DNA from: Desulfobacula sp.
GTDB lineage: Bacteria > Desulfobacterota > Desulfobacteria > Desulfobacterales > Desulfobacteraceae
Assembly: GCA_023701135.1 (NCBI GenBank)
Contig: JAMPXP010000030.1
Location: 1 to 44,074 of the forward strand
DNA length: 44,074 nucleotides
Reading direction: 5' to 3'
Position 1 is the first letter of the stretch; the number at the start of each line of letters is the position of its first letter. Positions 1-9,183 of this stretch are shown piece after piece. Under the pieces are notes generated by a model. It had not been told where the DNA came from. It saw only the letters and a list, made by a program, of their open reading frames with translations, and searched no databases. The translations under genes and the position numbers were made by a program.

Positions 1-119
1 AGATATCCCATCTATTTATAGACTAAAGACCCCTTGAAGACTACAAGGTTGATAGGCCAGGTGTGTAAGCACGGTAACGTGTTCAGCTTACTGGTACTAA
101 TCGGTCGTGAGGCTTAGCC
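1..119 (+). rRNA. 23S ribosomal RNA, 3' end (partial)
   Basis: The sequence reads as the conserved 3' terminal domain of bacterial 23S rRNA: the block around 28-60 (taaagaccccttgaagacta and the ttgatagg segment) and the block at 83-118 (gttcagcttactggtacta, then the atcggtcgtgaggctta tail) are near-universal. The 5' part lies outside the window. The exact 3' end is uncertain by a few bases. It is followed by a spacer of about 130 bp and a 5S gene, the normal 23S-5S order. Confidence 0.95.
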
Positions 120-247
120 ACTTCTTTCCACCCTTAAGTTTGAACGCTTTAATGCGGACATATATGATATTTACCAACTGATTAATATATTAGGATCTTA
201 TGAACATGCGCAACCAACCCTTCAAAAGTTCAGGATCCAACCATCTT

Positions 248-374
<127 letters not shown>

Positions 375-418
375 AAAAAAGCCCCGTCCGATTTTAAATA
401 ATCGGACGGGGCTTTTTG
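375..418 (+). terminator. Rho-independent terminator after 5S rRNA
   Basis: A perfect 12-bp stem, gccccgtccgat (381-392) with atcggacggggc (401-412), has an 8-nt loop. It is preceded by an A-run and followed by TTTTT. It ends the rRNA operon. It starts one base after the 81-bp direct repeat stops, so it differs from the terminator behind the truncated 5S copy at 10206. Confidence 0.92.
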
Positions 419-776
419 CGTTTTAATATCTCAAAATCAAGCAACAGTCAAGTAAGCTCTAAGTAAAATTGTATATTATTACAGTATGTTATGGGTATTG
501 ATGCAGGAAGAACCGAGTGGTCAGTCAAGTACCCGTCAAGTAAAAACACTTTCCGTTTTCTTTGAGACATCACAATAGGGGACATATTTCATATTTTTGG
601 GCGCTGCAGACAAAGGGCTGTCCGACGGTTCCATCTAAAAAATTATTTGCTAACCCGATCTTATTCTGATAGCTCATGGATGGTATATTTCTGGATGGAC
701 TATATAAAATCCGGGAGTTGCAGCTTTACAGGCTGTTGATATATTTTGTTTATAAAAATCAAGGATATGCTCTGTA
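419..776. other. Intergenic left arm of the island, no gene seen
   Basis: This is an AT-rich, 358-bp stretch without a credible gene. It holds three copies of the octamer gtcaagta (447-454, 524-531, 535-542). There is also a gggacatattt-type string near 578-588 of the kind often seen beside transposon scars; no mobile gene accompanies it. A weak promoter-like pair for hsdM is TTTACA (725-730), a 17-nt spacer and GTTTAT (748-753). AAGGAT at 761-766 is the likely hsdM ribosome-binding site. Confidence 0.5.
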
Positions 777-3542
777 ATGGTAAAAACCAGACTCACCCTC
801 TCAAAGCTTGAAAACCTCCTGTTGACGGCCTGTGATGATCTTCGCGGCAGCATGGATGCCAGCGAGTATAAAGAATATATTTTCGGCATGTTATTCTTGA
901 AGCGGGCCAGCGACCTGTTTGATCAACGCCGGGAGGAACTGAAAAAAGAACTGGCCGCAAAGGGAATGCCGGAACCGGATATTGCAGAAGCCCTGATAGA
1001 TTCTGACAATTATTCCGGCAAGTATTTTTATGTGCCGCCACGGGCCCGCTGGAATGAGGGATGGGATGAAGAAATCATCAAGGATGGAAAACCCGAGATC
1101 ATTCACCACCCTGCCCTGAAACATGTCAAGGAAAATGTCGGCACCCAGTTGAACAAAGCCCTGGAAGCCATTGAAGACGCCAATATCGAGGCCTTGCAGG
1201 ATGTGCTCAAGGGGATCAATTTTAACCGCAAGATCGGCCAGCGGACCCTGGACGATGACACCCTGGCGGATTTTGTCCTGAACTTTGAAAAAATTCCCTT
1301 GAAAGATGAGGATTTTGAATTTCCGGATCTTCTGGGCACGGCCTATGAATGGCTGATCAAATATTTTGCAGATTCAGCCGGTAAAAAAGCCGGGGAATTT
1401 TATACCCCAGCCGAAGTGGTCCGTATCTGTGTGGAAATCTGTGACCCCAGGGAAAACATGAGCATATACGATCCCACGGCCGGTTCAGGGGGCATGCTCA
1501 TCCAGACACGGGATTATCTGAGAGAATCCGGCGGAGATCCGGGAGAATTGTCTCTGAACGGTCAGGAAAAGATCGGGACCACCTGGTCCATCTGCAAGAT
1601 GAATATGCTGCTCCACGGCATTTCCCACGCTGATATCCGCCAGGCCGACACCATCAAGGAACCGCTGCACCTGGCAGAAGACAATGAACTCAAACGCTTT
1701 GACCGGGTTCTGGCCAATCCGCCCTTCAGCCAGAACTACATCAGAAAGGAAATGAATTTTCCGGGCAGGTTTGCAGTCATGCTGCCGGAAAAAGGCAAAA
1801 AGGCGGATCTCATGTTTGTCCAGCACATGCTGGCCGTGCTCAAGCATGACGGCCGCCTGGCAACGGTCATGCCCCACGGGGTCCTGTTCCGGGGAGGCGA
1901 GGAACGCATGACCCGCCAGCATTTTATCCAGCACGGCTATCTGGAGGCTGTTATCGGTCTGCCCGCCAATCTGTTTTACGGCACCGGCATTCCTGCCTGC
2001 ATTCTGGTCCTGAACAAACAGGACGCCAAAGACAGGGATCATGTCCTGTTTATCAATGCCGACCGGGAATACCGGGAAGGCAAGGCCAGAAACTATCTGC
2101 GGCCCGAGGATATCGACAAGATCGTCCATACCTACCGCAAAAAGCTGGACACCCCCGGTTATGCCAGAAATGTCCCGGTCCGGGAAATTGAAAACGAAGA
2201 CTATAACTGCAATATCCGGCGCTATGTGGACAATGCCCCGCCGCCCGAACCCCATGATGTCCGGGCCCATCTGCACGGCGGTGTTCCCCTGGCCGAGATT
2301 GATGCCCTGACCCATTTCCGGAATAACTATTCGGGCCTGCGCGATCTTTGCTTTGTACCAAAGGATAGGGCGTATATGGATTTTTCCGATGCCCTGGCTG
2401 AAAAACGAAATATCAGCATCGCCGTCACCCGGCATCCGGGCGTGGTATCCCGTCACCAGGCCTTTATGAATCAACTGACAGGCTGGTGGGAAAAGAACCT
2501 GCCCATTGTCAGATCCCTGGCCCGGGACCCTGAAAACCAAAATGAAACCTCAGGCAATGTCTATCTCATGCGCCGAAGCCTTCTCAAAAGCGTTGCCAAG
2601 GAATTTTCAGACCAGGATCTCTTAACCCCTTTCCAGATCAGGGGCGCCTTTGCCAATTATGTCAATATCCTGAAAGCGGATTTCAAATCCATTGCCGCCA
2701 GCGGCTGGGGTGCGGAACTGATCCCGGATGACGACATCCTCCAAAGCCAGTTTCCCCATATCCTGGAAGAAATGGAACAGGCGAAAAACCGTCTGGCTGA
2801 ACTGCAGGCCCTGTTCACTGCCGCCGATGACGAAGATTTTGAAGATACGGAGGATACAGGGGTGATGCCCGGTGATGAGGTCAAGACGAAAAAAGACGAC
2901 CTCAAAACGCTGAATGCGGAATGGAAAGCATGCCTCAAAGACGTGAAAGATCTGGCCGGCAATATTTTTATGGAAATCCATGCCGCCGGATTACCGCCGA
3001 ATGCCGAAAAAAAAGGATATTACTGCACCGAAGGGCTGGGTCAGAAAGAAGCCCTGTTCGGCAACGGCCAAAGAATCCTGGACCTGGCCCATGACGCGGG
3101 TCTTCAGTCTGAATATGTTGAACCCCTCAAACAGGCCATTGAAAAAGGGGCTGTTGCCAAAAATAAGGCCCAAGCCATTGAAAAAAGCCTGGCCCGCCAC
3201 AATGCGCTTGAAGAAGAGGTCAAATCCCTGAAAGCCGCCATCAAAAGCACGGAAAAAAAGCGGGATGAATTGGTTCAGAGTGCCAGGGAAAAAATTTCCA
3301 TGGATGAAGCCCGCACCGTGATTGTCGCCCGCCTGGGTCAGGTGCTCATGGATACCTATGAAGCCTATCTGAGGGCTGATCTCCGGGCATGCATCAAAGC
3401 CGTTGAAAACCTCTGGGATAAATATGCCGTGACGGCAAAAGAGATAGAAGCGGAACGGGATGCGGCATCCGCACAGTTGAAAGTTTTTCTGACGGAGTTG
3501 GGGTACATCTCTCTAAACGATACGAACAAGATTGAGGAATAG
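777..3542 (+). CDS. hsdM: Type I restriction-modification system, N6-adenine DNA methyltransferase subunit (long form)
   Basis: This is the modification subunit, which transfers methyl from S-adenosylmethionine to adenine in the site chosen by HsdS. Visible motifs are the helical HsdM N-domain (residues 1-140), [10 protein letters not shown] near 205-215, the SAM-binding motif DPTAGSGGM near 231-239 and the catalytic NPPF near 313-316. At 921 residues it is much longer than classical HsdM (about 500). The C-terminal part, roughly 640-900, is charged and coiled-coil-like, as in long HsdM variants. The start is supported by AAGGAT ten bases upstream. The gene leads a tight operon with hsdS and hsdR. 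Its codon use and GC content resemble hsdR, not hsdS. Confidence 0.95.
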   Translation: MVKTRLTLSKLENLLLTACDDLRGSMDASEYKEYIFGMLFLKRASDLFDQRREELKKELAAKGMPEPDIAEALIDSDNYSGKYFYVPPRARWNEGWDEEIIKDGKPEIIHHPALKHVKENVGTQLNKALEAIEDANIEALQDVLKGINFNRKIGQRTLDDDTLADFVLNFEKIPLKDEDFEFPDLLGTAYEWLIKYFADSAGKKAGEFYTPAEVVRICVEICDPRENMSIYDPTAGSGGMLIQTRDYLRESGGDPGELSLNGQEKIGTTWSICKMNMLLHGISHADIRQADTIKEPLHLAEDNELKRFDRVLANPPFSQNYIRKEMNFPGRFAVMLPEKGKKADLMFVQHMLAVLKHDGRLATVMPHGVLFRGGEERMTRQHFIQHGYLEAVIGLPANLFYGTGIPACILVLNKQDAKDRDHVLFINADREYREGKARNYLRPEDIDKIVHTYRKKLDTPGYARNVPVREIENEDYNCNIRRYVDNAPPPEPHDVRAHLHGGVPLAEIDALTHFRNNYSGLRDLCFVPKDRAYMDFSDALAEKRNISIAVTRHPGVVSRHQAFMNQLTGWWEKNLPIVRSLARDPENQNETSGNVYLMRRSLLKSVAKEFSDQDLLTPFQIRGAFANYVNILKADFKSIAASGWGAELIPDDDILQSQFPHILEEMEQAKNRLAELQALFTAADDEDFEDTEDTGVMPGDEVKTKKDDLKTLNAEWKACLKDVKDLAGNIFMEIHAAGLPPNAEKKGYYCTEGLGQKEALFGNGQRILDLAHDAGLQSEYVEPLKQAIEKGAVAKNKAQAIEKSLARHNALEEEVKSLKAAIKSTEKKRDELVQSAREKISMDEARTVIVARLGQVLMDTYEAYLRADLRACIKAVENLWDKYAVTAKEIEAERDAASAQLKVFLTELGYISLNDTNKIEE

Positions 3543-3546
3543 GCCA

Positions 3547-4830
3547 TTGAAAGAATTTGTTTTACCTGATGGTTGGAGATTAGCTCAGCTTATCCAATTG
3601 GCCGATTATCACAATGGGGCTTCCTTCAGCTCAAAAGATTGGAAAGAGGATGGGTTACCAATAATCCGAATTGAACATCTAAACAGTGAAAATGCTGAAA
3701 CTGATAAATATTCCGGACCGTTGTTGCCAACCAATTATATTGATGATGGGGATTTAATTTTTTCATGGAGCGCAACATTAAAAGTCATTATTTGGAAAAA
3801 AGGGCCCGGCGTACTTAATCAACATCTTTACAAGGTTGTTCCGAAGCCAGGGGTTAATAAACAGTTTCTTCTGTACACTTTAGACTTTTATATGGATAAA
3901 ATTGCCGGCCAGTCACAAGGTTCCACAATGAAGCATGTCACCCGGAAAGAATTATCCCATTTTTATGTAGTGTTTCCCAAAAATGAAAGATATCAAAAAA
4001 ATTTGGCTTTAGTGTTAGAAACCATTGACCAAACCATAGAAAAAACCGAGGCCCTCATCCACAAATACCAGCAGATCAAGGCTGGTTTGATGCATGATCT
4101 GTTTACCCGCGGTGTCACAGTCGACGGAAAACTTCGCCCGCCCAGAGAAGAGGCACCGGAGCTTTATAAAGAAGCGCCGATGGGGTGGATTCCAATATCG
4201 TGGGGGCTTACGCCTCTTAAAAATATGTCTCAAATTGTTTCAGGTGTTACGCTTTCTTCAAAAATAACAACTGACCAAAAAATTGAGGTTCCTTATTTAA
4301 GAGTTGCAAATGTTCAGGACGGATACTTGGATTTAACAGATATCAAAAAAATCAAAGTTAATAAAAACACTTTTGATATGTTGTTATTAAAAAAAGGTGA
4401 TGTTTTAATGAACGAAGGCGGAGATTTTGATAAATTGGGTCGGGGTACTGTCTGGCAGGGAGAAATTGAAAATTGTATTCATCAGAATCATGTTTTTAGG
4501 GTTCGAACAGATCAGAATGTTTTAAGGCCATATTATTTGGCTTACTGGTCGGAATCAGATTTTGGGAAAAAATATTTCGTTATTAGCTCCAAGCAATCTA
4601 CAAATTTGGCTTCAATAAATTCTACTCAACTGAAGGCATATCCGATTGCCGTTCCAAATCTATCAGAGCAAAAAAGGATCGAAGATCGAATTAAATCAAT
4701 AAATTTAAGATTGCAATCTTTGAAAATGGAAGCCAATAAAGGCAAATCTATTAAATCCGGCCTCATGCAAGACCTTCTCACCGGCAAGGTCCGGGTCAAG
4801 GCTGATCAAGAGGAACAGGCCCATGTCTGA
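3547..4830 (+). CDS. hsdS: Type I restriction-modification system, specificity subunit
   Basis: This subunit carries two target-recognition domains and sets the DNA sequence for both methylation and cleavage. TRD1 spans about residues 1-150 and TRD2 about 200-385. The two conserved helical spacers have matching ends: one ends GLMHDLFTRGV after a QTIEKTEALI helix, the other ends GLMQDLLTGKV. I chose TTG at 3547 because GAGGAA (3534-3539) lies seven bases upstream. An in-frame TTG at 3532 would overlap hsdM but has no such site. Length is 427 residues, normal for the family. The gene is visibly more AT-rich than its neighbours, especially within the TRDs, which is common where recognition domains have been exchanged. 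Its stop overlaps the hsdR start by 8 nt. Confidence 0.93.
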   Translation: MKEFVLPDGWRLAQLIQLADYHNGASFSSKDWKEDGLPIIRIEHLNSENAETDKYSGPLLPTNYIDDGDLIFSWSATLKVIIWKKGPGVLNQHLYKVVPKPGVNKQFLLYTLDFYMDKIAGQSQGSTMKHVTRKELSHFYVVFPKNERYQKNLALVLETIDQTIEKTEALIHKYQQIKAGLMHDLFTRGVTVDGKLRPPREEAPELYKEAPMGWIPISWGLTPLKNMSQIVSGVTLSSKITTDQKIEVPYLRVANVQDGYLDLTDIKKIKVNKNTFDMLLLKKGDVLMNEGGDFDKLGRGTVWQGEIENCIHQNHVFRVRTDQNVLRPYYLAYWSESDFGKKYFVISSKQSTNLASINSTQLKAYPIAVPNLSEQKRIEDRIKSINLRLQSLKMEANKGKSIKSGLMQDLLTGKVRVKADQEEQAHV

Positions 4831-7800
4831 GTACACCGAGGTTGAACAGCCTTTTTTAAGGCAGCTTCAAACCCTGGGCTGGGAGATCATAGACCAGGGG
4901 CCGGACATCCCTCAGTATCCAACCAAAAGCCTGCGCCAAGACTTCCGTCAAAGAATATTGCCCGGGGTTTTTGCAAGATCGGTTTCCCATATCAACCGGA
5001 CAGACCAGGGCGAGTCCTGGCTGACGGAAAAACAACTCACGGATCTGTCGGATCAGATCCTTCGCCGGCCCAACCGTACCCTGCTGGAAGCCAATGAAGC
5101 CATTCAGAAACTGATCTTCAAAACCCAGGTGGATGTCAATGAAAAAACCGGGGAACCGGACCCTGTGGTCAGGCTCATTGATTTTGAACATCCTGCGAAC
5201 AACCATTTCCTTGCCGTCAACCAGTTCCGGATGGATACACCGGGCGCTGTCAGGCAGTTTATCATCCCGGACATTGTGTTGTTTGTAAACGGCATTCCCC
5301 TGGTGGTGGTGGAGTGCAAAAAAGGCGGCCCCACCTGCGCCAATCCCATGGTGGAGGCCTTTGAGCAGTTGCAGCGGTATATGAACAAAAGAAAGGCCAC
5401 CCTGGACCAGGGGTTGAAGGAAGGAGAGCCCAGACTTTTCCACACCAATCTCCTGCTGGTCCGGACCTGCGGCTTAAAGGCGGATTTCGGCACCATCACC
5501 TCCGGGGAAGAGCATTTTTTCCCCTGGAAAACCCAATGGCCCCGGGATGACAAGACAGCAGAGGGCATGAACCCCCAGGAGCAGTTGATTTCCGGCATGC
5601 TCAACAGGGAAAATCTTCTGCGCATCCTGAGAACATGTTCGGTTTTCATGGATACGGACAGCGGGCCAAGGGTCAAGGTGGTGTGCCGGTATCAGCAGTT
5701 CCGGGCAGCGGGCAGGATCTGTGAAAAGCTCAGACAGGGAAAAACCCCGGCTGAAAGAAGCGGCGTGGTCTGGCATACCCAGGGATCGGGCAAATCCCTG
5801 ACCATGGTGTTTGCGGCCCGGATGATCCGCGCTTCAAAGGATTTGAATGATTTTAAAATTGTTCTGATCAATGACCGCATTGATCTGGAAGATCAGTTGA
5901 GCAATACCGCCGTCCTTATCGGCGGGCGGGTCCATATCATCCAAAACACTGCGGACCTGCGGGCAAATCTCAGCACGGACGCTTCGGACATCAACATGGT
6001 CATGGTTCACAAATTCCAGCAGCGGGAAGAAACCCTCACCCTCCAGGTGGCCGAAGCCCTGGCCACTTACCAGGCCATGCCACAGGGCCGGAGTTTCGGA
6101 AAGGTGAACGAATCGGAACGGATTCTATTGATGATTGACGAGGCCCACCGGACCCAGAGTTCCGATCTGGGGGACAATATTGTGGAAGCCTTTCCCAATG
6201 CAGCCCGGATTGCCTTTACCGGAACCCCGCTCATTACCGGGCGGCACGGCGAAAAAAAGACGGTCAAGCGGTTCGGGCATTATATCGACACCTATCGGCT
6301 CATGGATGCGGTCAATGACGGGGCCACCCTCCAGATCCTGTATGAGGGCAAGACCGCAGATACCGCCTTGAATGAAAAGCATGGTTTTGAAACCGCCTTT
6401 GAGGATATGTTCCGGGACCGCAGCGAAGAAGAGATCCTGGCCATTAAAAAGAAATATGGGGCCACGGGGGACATCCTTGAGGCGGAGGCGCGCATCCGGG
6501 CCATTGCCAGGGACCTGGTGGATCATTATATCGGCAATATCCTGCCCAACGGGTTCAAGGCTCAGGTGGTCTGCCATTCCAAGCTGGCGGCCATCCGGTA
6601 TCAGGCGGCCATTGAGGGCGCCTTAAAGGAACGGATTCAAAAGGAAAAAGGAGCAGCCTCCTTGAATCCGGAGCTGATCCGAAAACTTTCGTTTCTAAAG
6701 GCAGTGGTGGTCATCTCCGGCGACGGCACCAACGAAGCCGCCTATATCACCATGGCCAACCAGCAGGCCAGGGCCTGGAATGCCATCAAAAATTTCTGCA
6801 AACCCTTTGATTTGGTAAACCCTGATAAAGCCTTAAGCGGTATTGCGTTTCTGATTGTCTGCGACATGCTGCTGACCGGGTTTGACGCTCCCATTGAGCA
6901 GGTCATGTATATTGATAAGAAAATCCGGGAGCATTCCCTGCTGCAGGCCATTGCCCGGACCAACCGGGTGGCCCGGGGCAAGAAGCGCGGTTATATTGTG
7001 GATTATATCGGTCTGTCCCATCATCTGACCGAAGCCTTGACCCTTTACGCTGCCACGGAAGAACAGGAGGAGCTGGCCCAGGGCCTGAAAAGCATTTCAT
7101 CTGAAATGCCGGTGTTGGAAGAACGGTACCGGCGGCTGCTGCAATTGTTTGCCGACAACAAAGTCAAGGGGGTGCCGGAATTTGTCCAGGGCCTTTTGCC
7201 GGATATGCAGGCCGATGCAAGGGTGGTTCATGCAGCCGTAAGCTTGCTTAAGGATGAAAAGATCCGGGCGGATTTTGATGTGTATCTTAAGAAATTTCTC
7301 ATGAGCATGGATATTATCCTGCCGAGCCCGGCAGCTCACCCTTACCGTGTACCGGCAAAGCGGTTCGGGTATATTCTGAGGGTGGCGAAAGAGCGGTATA
7401 AGGATGAAAGTCTTCATCTGGGCGATGCCGGTGAAAAGGTAAAAGAGCTGATTAATGCCCATCTCATCAGTCTTGGGATCAATCCCAAGGTGCCGCCGGT
7501 GGAGCTTCTGGCCGAGGATTTTATTGAAAAACTGGGCCTGCATGCCGGGGGAAATCTTGAAGCCAAGGCCAGTGAAATGGAACATGCCATCCGCAAGCAC
7601 TGCACCATCCATCATGATGAAGATCCGGCATTCTACAGGAACTTATCGGAAAAAGTGGAGAACCTGATCGAGCAGTATAACGGTCATTGGGACAGTCTGG
7701 CCGAGGCTCTTGAAAAGCTTCGCACGGAAGCCGTTCAGGGACGAAAAGCCGGAAAGGACGGCATGGACAGGGAAACGGCCACCTTTTATGATCACATTAC

Positions 7801-8077
7801 CCAGGAAGCCTTTGGGGGAAATGAGATCCCGGATCATGCCGGACCCAAACTTAAAACCTTGATGGAATCCATTGTGGAGACGCTCCAGGACAGTATCGGC
7901 AGCATTGATTTCTGGACCAATGCCGACAAGCAGAAAAAAATCCGGAGCAGGATCAAGACGGCACTGACACTGACCGGCATCCCTGAATTAAAAGAAAACC
8001 GGGAGCGTCTGGCCGTTGAAATCATGAAACTTGCCAAAAACCGGCATGAAGACTTATTGAAAAGAAGCACCCCATGA
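4823..8077 (+). CDS. hsdR: Type I restriction-modification system, restriction/translocase subunit
   Basis: This is the motor and nuclease subunit, which translocates DNA with ATP and cuts unmodified DNA. The nuclease fold has PDIVLFVNGIPLVVVECKKG near residues 149-168 (D...ExK). Helicase motifs follow in order: Walker A HTQGSGKS near 316-323, DEAH in the string MIDEAHRTQ near 436-441, motif III FTGTP near 463-467, and motif VI QAIARTNRVARGK near 707-719. The C-terminal part binds the methylase. At 1084 residues it is full length with no break. Its ATG lies inside the end of hsdS (ATGTCTGA overlap), and its stop overlaps the start of the next gene as ATGA, so the three hsd genes and the metallopeptidase are translationally coupled. 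Confidence 0.96.
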   Translation: MSEYTEVEQPFLRQLQTLGWEIIDQGPDIPQYPTKSLRQDFRQRILPGVFARSVSHINRTDQGESWLTEKQLTDLSDQILRRPNRTLLEANEAIQKLIFKTQVDVNEKTGEPDPVVRLIDFEHPANNHFLAVNQFRMDTPGAVRQFIIPDIVLFVNGIPLVVVECKKGGPTCANPMVEAFEQLQRYMNKRKATLDQGLKEGEPRLFHTNLLLVRTCGLKADFGTITSGEEHFFPWKTQWPRDDKTAEGMNPQEQLISGMLNRENLLRILRTCSVFMDTDSGPRVKVVCRYQQFRAAGRICEKLRQGKTPAERSGVVWHTQGSGKSLTMVFAARMIRASKDLNDFKIVLINDRIDLEDQLSNTAVLIGGRVHIIQNTADLRANLSTDASDINMVMVHKFQQREETLTLQVAEALATYQAMPQGRSFGKVNESERILLMIDEAHRTQSSDLGDNIVEAFPNAARIAFTGTPLITGRHGEKKTVKRFGHYIDTYRLMDAVNDGATLQILYEGKTADTALNEKHGFETAFEDMFRDRSEEEILAIKKKYGATGDILEAEARIRAIARDLVDHYIGNILPNGFKAQVVCHSKLAAIRYQAAIEGALKERIQKEKGAASLNPELIRKLSFLKAVVVISGDGTNEAAYITMANQQARAWNAIKNFCKPFDLVNPDKALSGIAFLIVCDMLLTGFDAPIEQVMYIDKKIREHSLLQAIARTNRVARGKKRGYIVDYIGLSHHLTEALTLYAATEEQEELAQGLKSISSEMPVLEERYRRLLQLFADNKVKGVPEFVQGLLPDMQADARVVHAAVSLLKDEKIRADFDVYLKKFLMSMDIILPSPAAHPYRVPAKRFGYILRVAKERYKDESLHLGDAGEKVKELINAHLISLGINPKVPPVELLAEDFIEKLGLHAGGNLEAKASEMEHAIRKHCTIHHDEDPAFYRNLSEKVENLIEQYNGHWDSLAEALEKLRTEAVQGRKAGKDGMDRETATFYDHITQEAFGGNEIPDHAGPKLKTLMESIVETLQDSIGSIDFWTNADKQKKIRSRIKTALTLTGIPELKENRERLAVEIMKLAKNRHEDLLKRSTP

Positions 8078-8781
8078 ATGCGAGAAAAATAAAAGATATT
8101 GATTATGTCCTGCTGCCCGGAACCCATCGGAAAACCACAGATATTGTCATTGAACGAAACGGCATTGTAACAGTGCGACCGCCTGTGGGATTTACGCCTG
8201 AACAGGTGGATGCCGTGGTGGCCGACAAGCGCATGTGGATTTACCGGAATCTGGCTGAATGGCGGGATTTGAACGCCACCGCCGTCGTCCGGGAATGGGT
8301 GAATGGTGAATCCTTTCTCTATCTGGGACGCAGTTACCGGCTTTCTCTGGTTTCAGAGCAGGTGGCTGATCTGACAATAACCGACGGGCGATTCTGTTTA
8401 AAGCGGTCCCTTGTTGATCAAAATGGAGAAGCGTCCGCCAAAAAGGCATTTGAAGCGTTTTACCGGGATAAGGGCACCATTCGGTTGCATCAGCGGATGA
8501 ATTATTTTGCTCCCAGGGTCGGGGTGAAGCCCACCGGGCTGAAGGTAAAGGATCTGGGGTTTCGATGGGCAAGCTGCACAAAAAACAACACCCTGCACTT
8601 TCATTGGAAATGCATGATGGCGCCGCCGACCATTATTGATTATATGGTGGTTCATGAACTCTGCCACATCCATCATCGCAACCACACCGATCTTTTCTGG
8701 AATGAGGTGGACAAGGTCATGCCCGATTATCAGGAAAGAAAGACCTGGTTGAAGAAACACGGGGCAGGCCTGGATGTGTAA
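8074..8781 (+). CDS. YgjP/DUF45-type M48-like metallopeptidase, restriction-modification companion
   Basis: A 235-residue protein of the YgjP-like family, whose members have a zinc-metallopeptidase fold of poorly known function. The zinc motif HELCH is at residues 194-198, followed by HHRNHTDLFW. The conserved GLKVKDLGFRWASC string upstream of it is typical of the family. It starts inside the hsdR stop (ATGA), so it is co-translated with the restriction operon. YgjP-like genes are a recurring neighbour of type I restriction systems, but their role there is not established. The family call is firm; the substrate is unknown. Confidence 0.9.
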   Translation: MNARKIKDIDYVLLPGTHRKTTDIVIERNGIVTVRPPVGFTPEQVDAVVADKRMWIYRNLAEWRDLNATAVVREWVNGESFLYLGRSYRLSLVSEQVADLTITDGRFCLKRSLVDQNGEASAKKAFEAFYRDKGTIRLHQRMNYFAPRVGVKPTGLKVKDLGFRWASCTKNNTLHFHWKCMMAPPTIIDYMVVHELCHIHHRNHTDLFWNEVDKVMPDYQERKTWLKKHGAGLDV

Positions 8782-8790
8782 AATAAAAAC

Positions 8791-8820
8791 TTGACAAAAG
8801 TATCAATTGATACCAAAATT
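8791..8820 (+). promoter_or_regulatory. Candidate toxin-antitoxin promoter with palindromic operator
   Basis: TTGACA at 8791-8796 is followed after 17 nt by CAAAAT (8814-8819), a modest -10. The spacer contains the perfect 14-bp palindrome GTATCAATTGATAC (8800-8813). A palindrome between -35 and -10 just ahead of a two-gene unit whose second product has an XRE helix-turn-helix fits autorepression by that antitoxin. Direct binding is inferred. If transcription starts near 8826, the ATG at 8821 would be excluded from that transcript, so the start of the next gene is uncertain. Confidence 0.55.
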
Positions 8821-9174
8821 ATGACAAGACCGACACATAAGGAGCTGAATAATAAACTGAAGCAGGCTTTGTCCGTTTTGATGAACGGGCAGGTTTTTCT
8901 GCTGAATCAGGCAGCCCTGGCAGTGGATGCACTGGAGCTGGAATACCGGATTGAAACCGAATTAAAGAAAGTGCTCCATGAGCTTCTGGAAAATGCGACG
9001 CCCGTTGATTATAAAGGAAACCGGCCGCCTCAGCGATCATATGAGCAGGACATATCAGGGCTTGATCTTTTTGCGTTTACAGTGAGCATCGACCGCTTTT
9101 CAGAACCGGTATATTTCAAGTTTTCCATATCGGAGAATGTGCTCTGGTTGGTGTCGTTACATAAAAACCGATAA
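8821..9174 (+). CDS. Small protein, candidate toxin of an MqsR/RelE-like type
   Basis: A 117-residue protein that I do not recognise with certainty. The N-terminal third is helical. The end has the beta-rich pattern SEPVYFKFSI then LWLVSLHK, which resembles the C-terminal strands of MqsR-type ribonuclease toxins (VYLK...VLIVSFKEK). It lies directly before a strong AAGGAGGT site for an MqsA/SocA-like antitoxin, in the usual toxin-antitoxin spacing, with a palindromic operator upstream. The toxin assignment rests on position and on this weak resemblance. The start is ambiguous: TTG 8791 adds ten residues and overlaps the palindrome, ATG 8821 has no clear ribosome site, and AAGGAG at 8839-8844 could serve a later start. 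Confidence 0.55.
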   Translation: MTRPTHKELNNKLKQALSVLMNGQVFLLNQAALAVDALELEYRIETELKKVLHELLENATPVDYKGNRPPQRSYEQDISGLDLFAFTVSIDRFSEPVYFKFSISENVLWLVSLHKNR

Positions 9175-9183
9175 GGAGGTGCC

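Noticed and set aside
419-776. Possible CRISPR-like array from the gtcaagta copies
   Set aside because: Only eight bases, three copies, irregular spacing and no cas gene.
1485-2540. Minus-strand open frame (351 codons) opposite hsdM
   Set aside because: Covers the catalytic motifs of hsdM in reverse and has no start signal.
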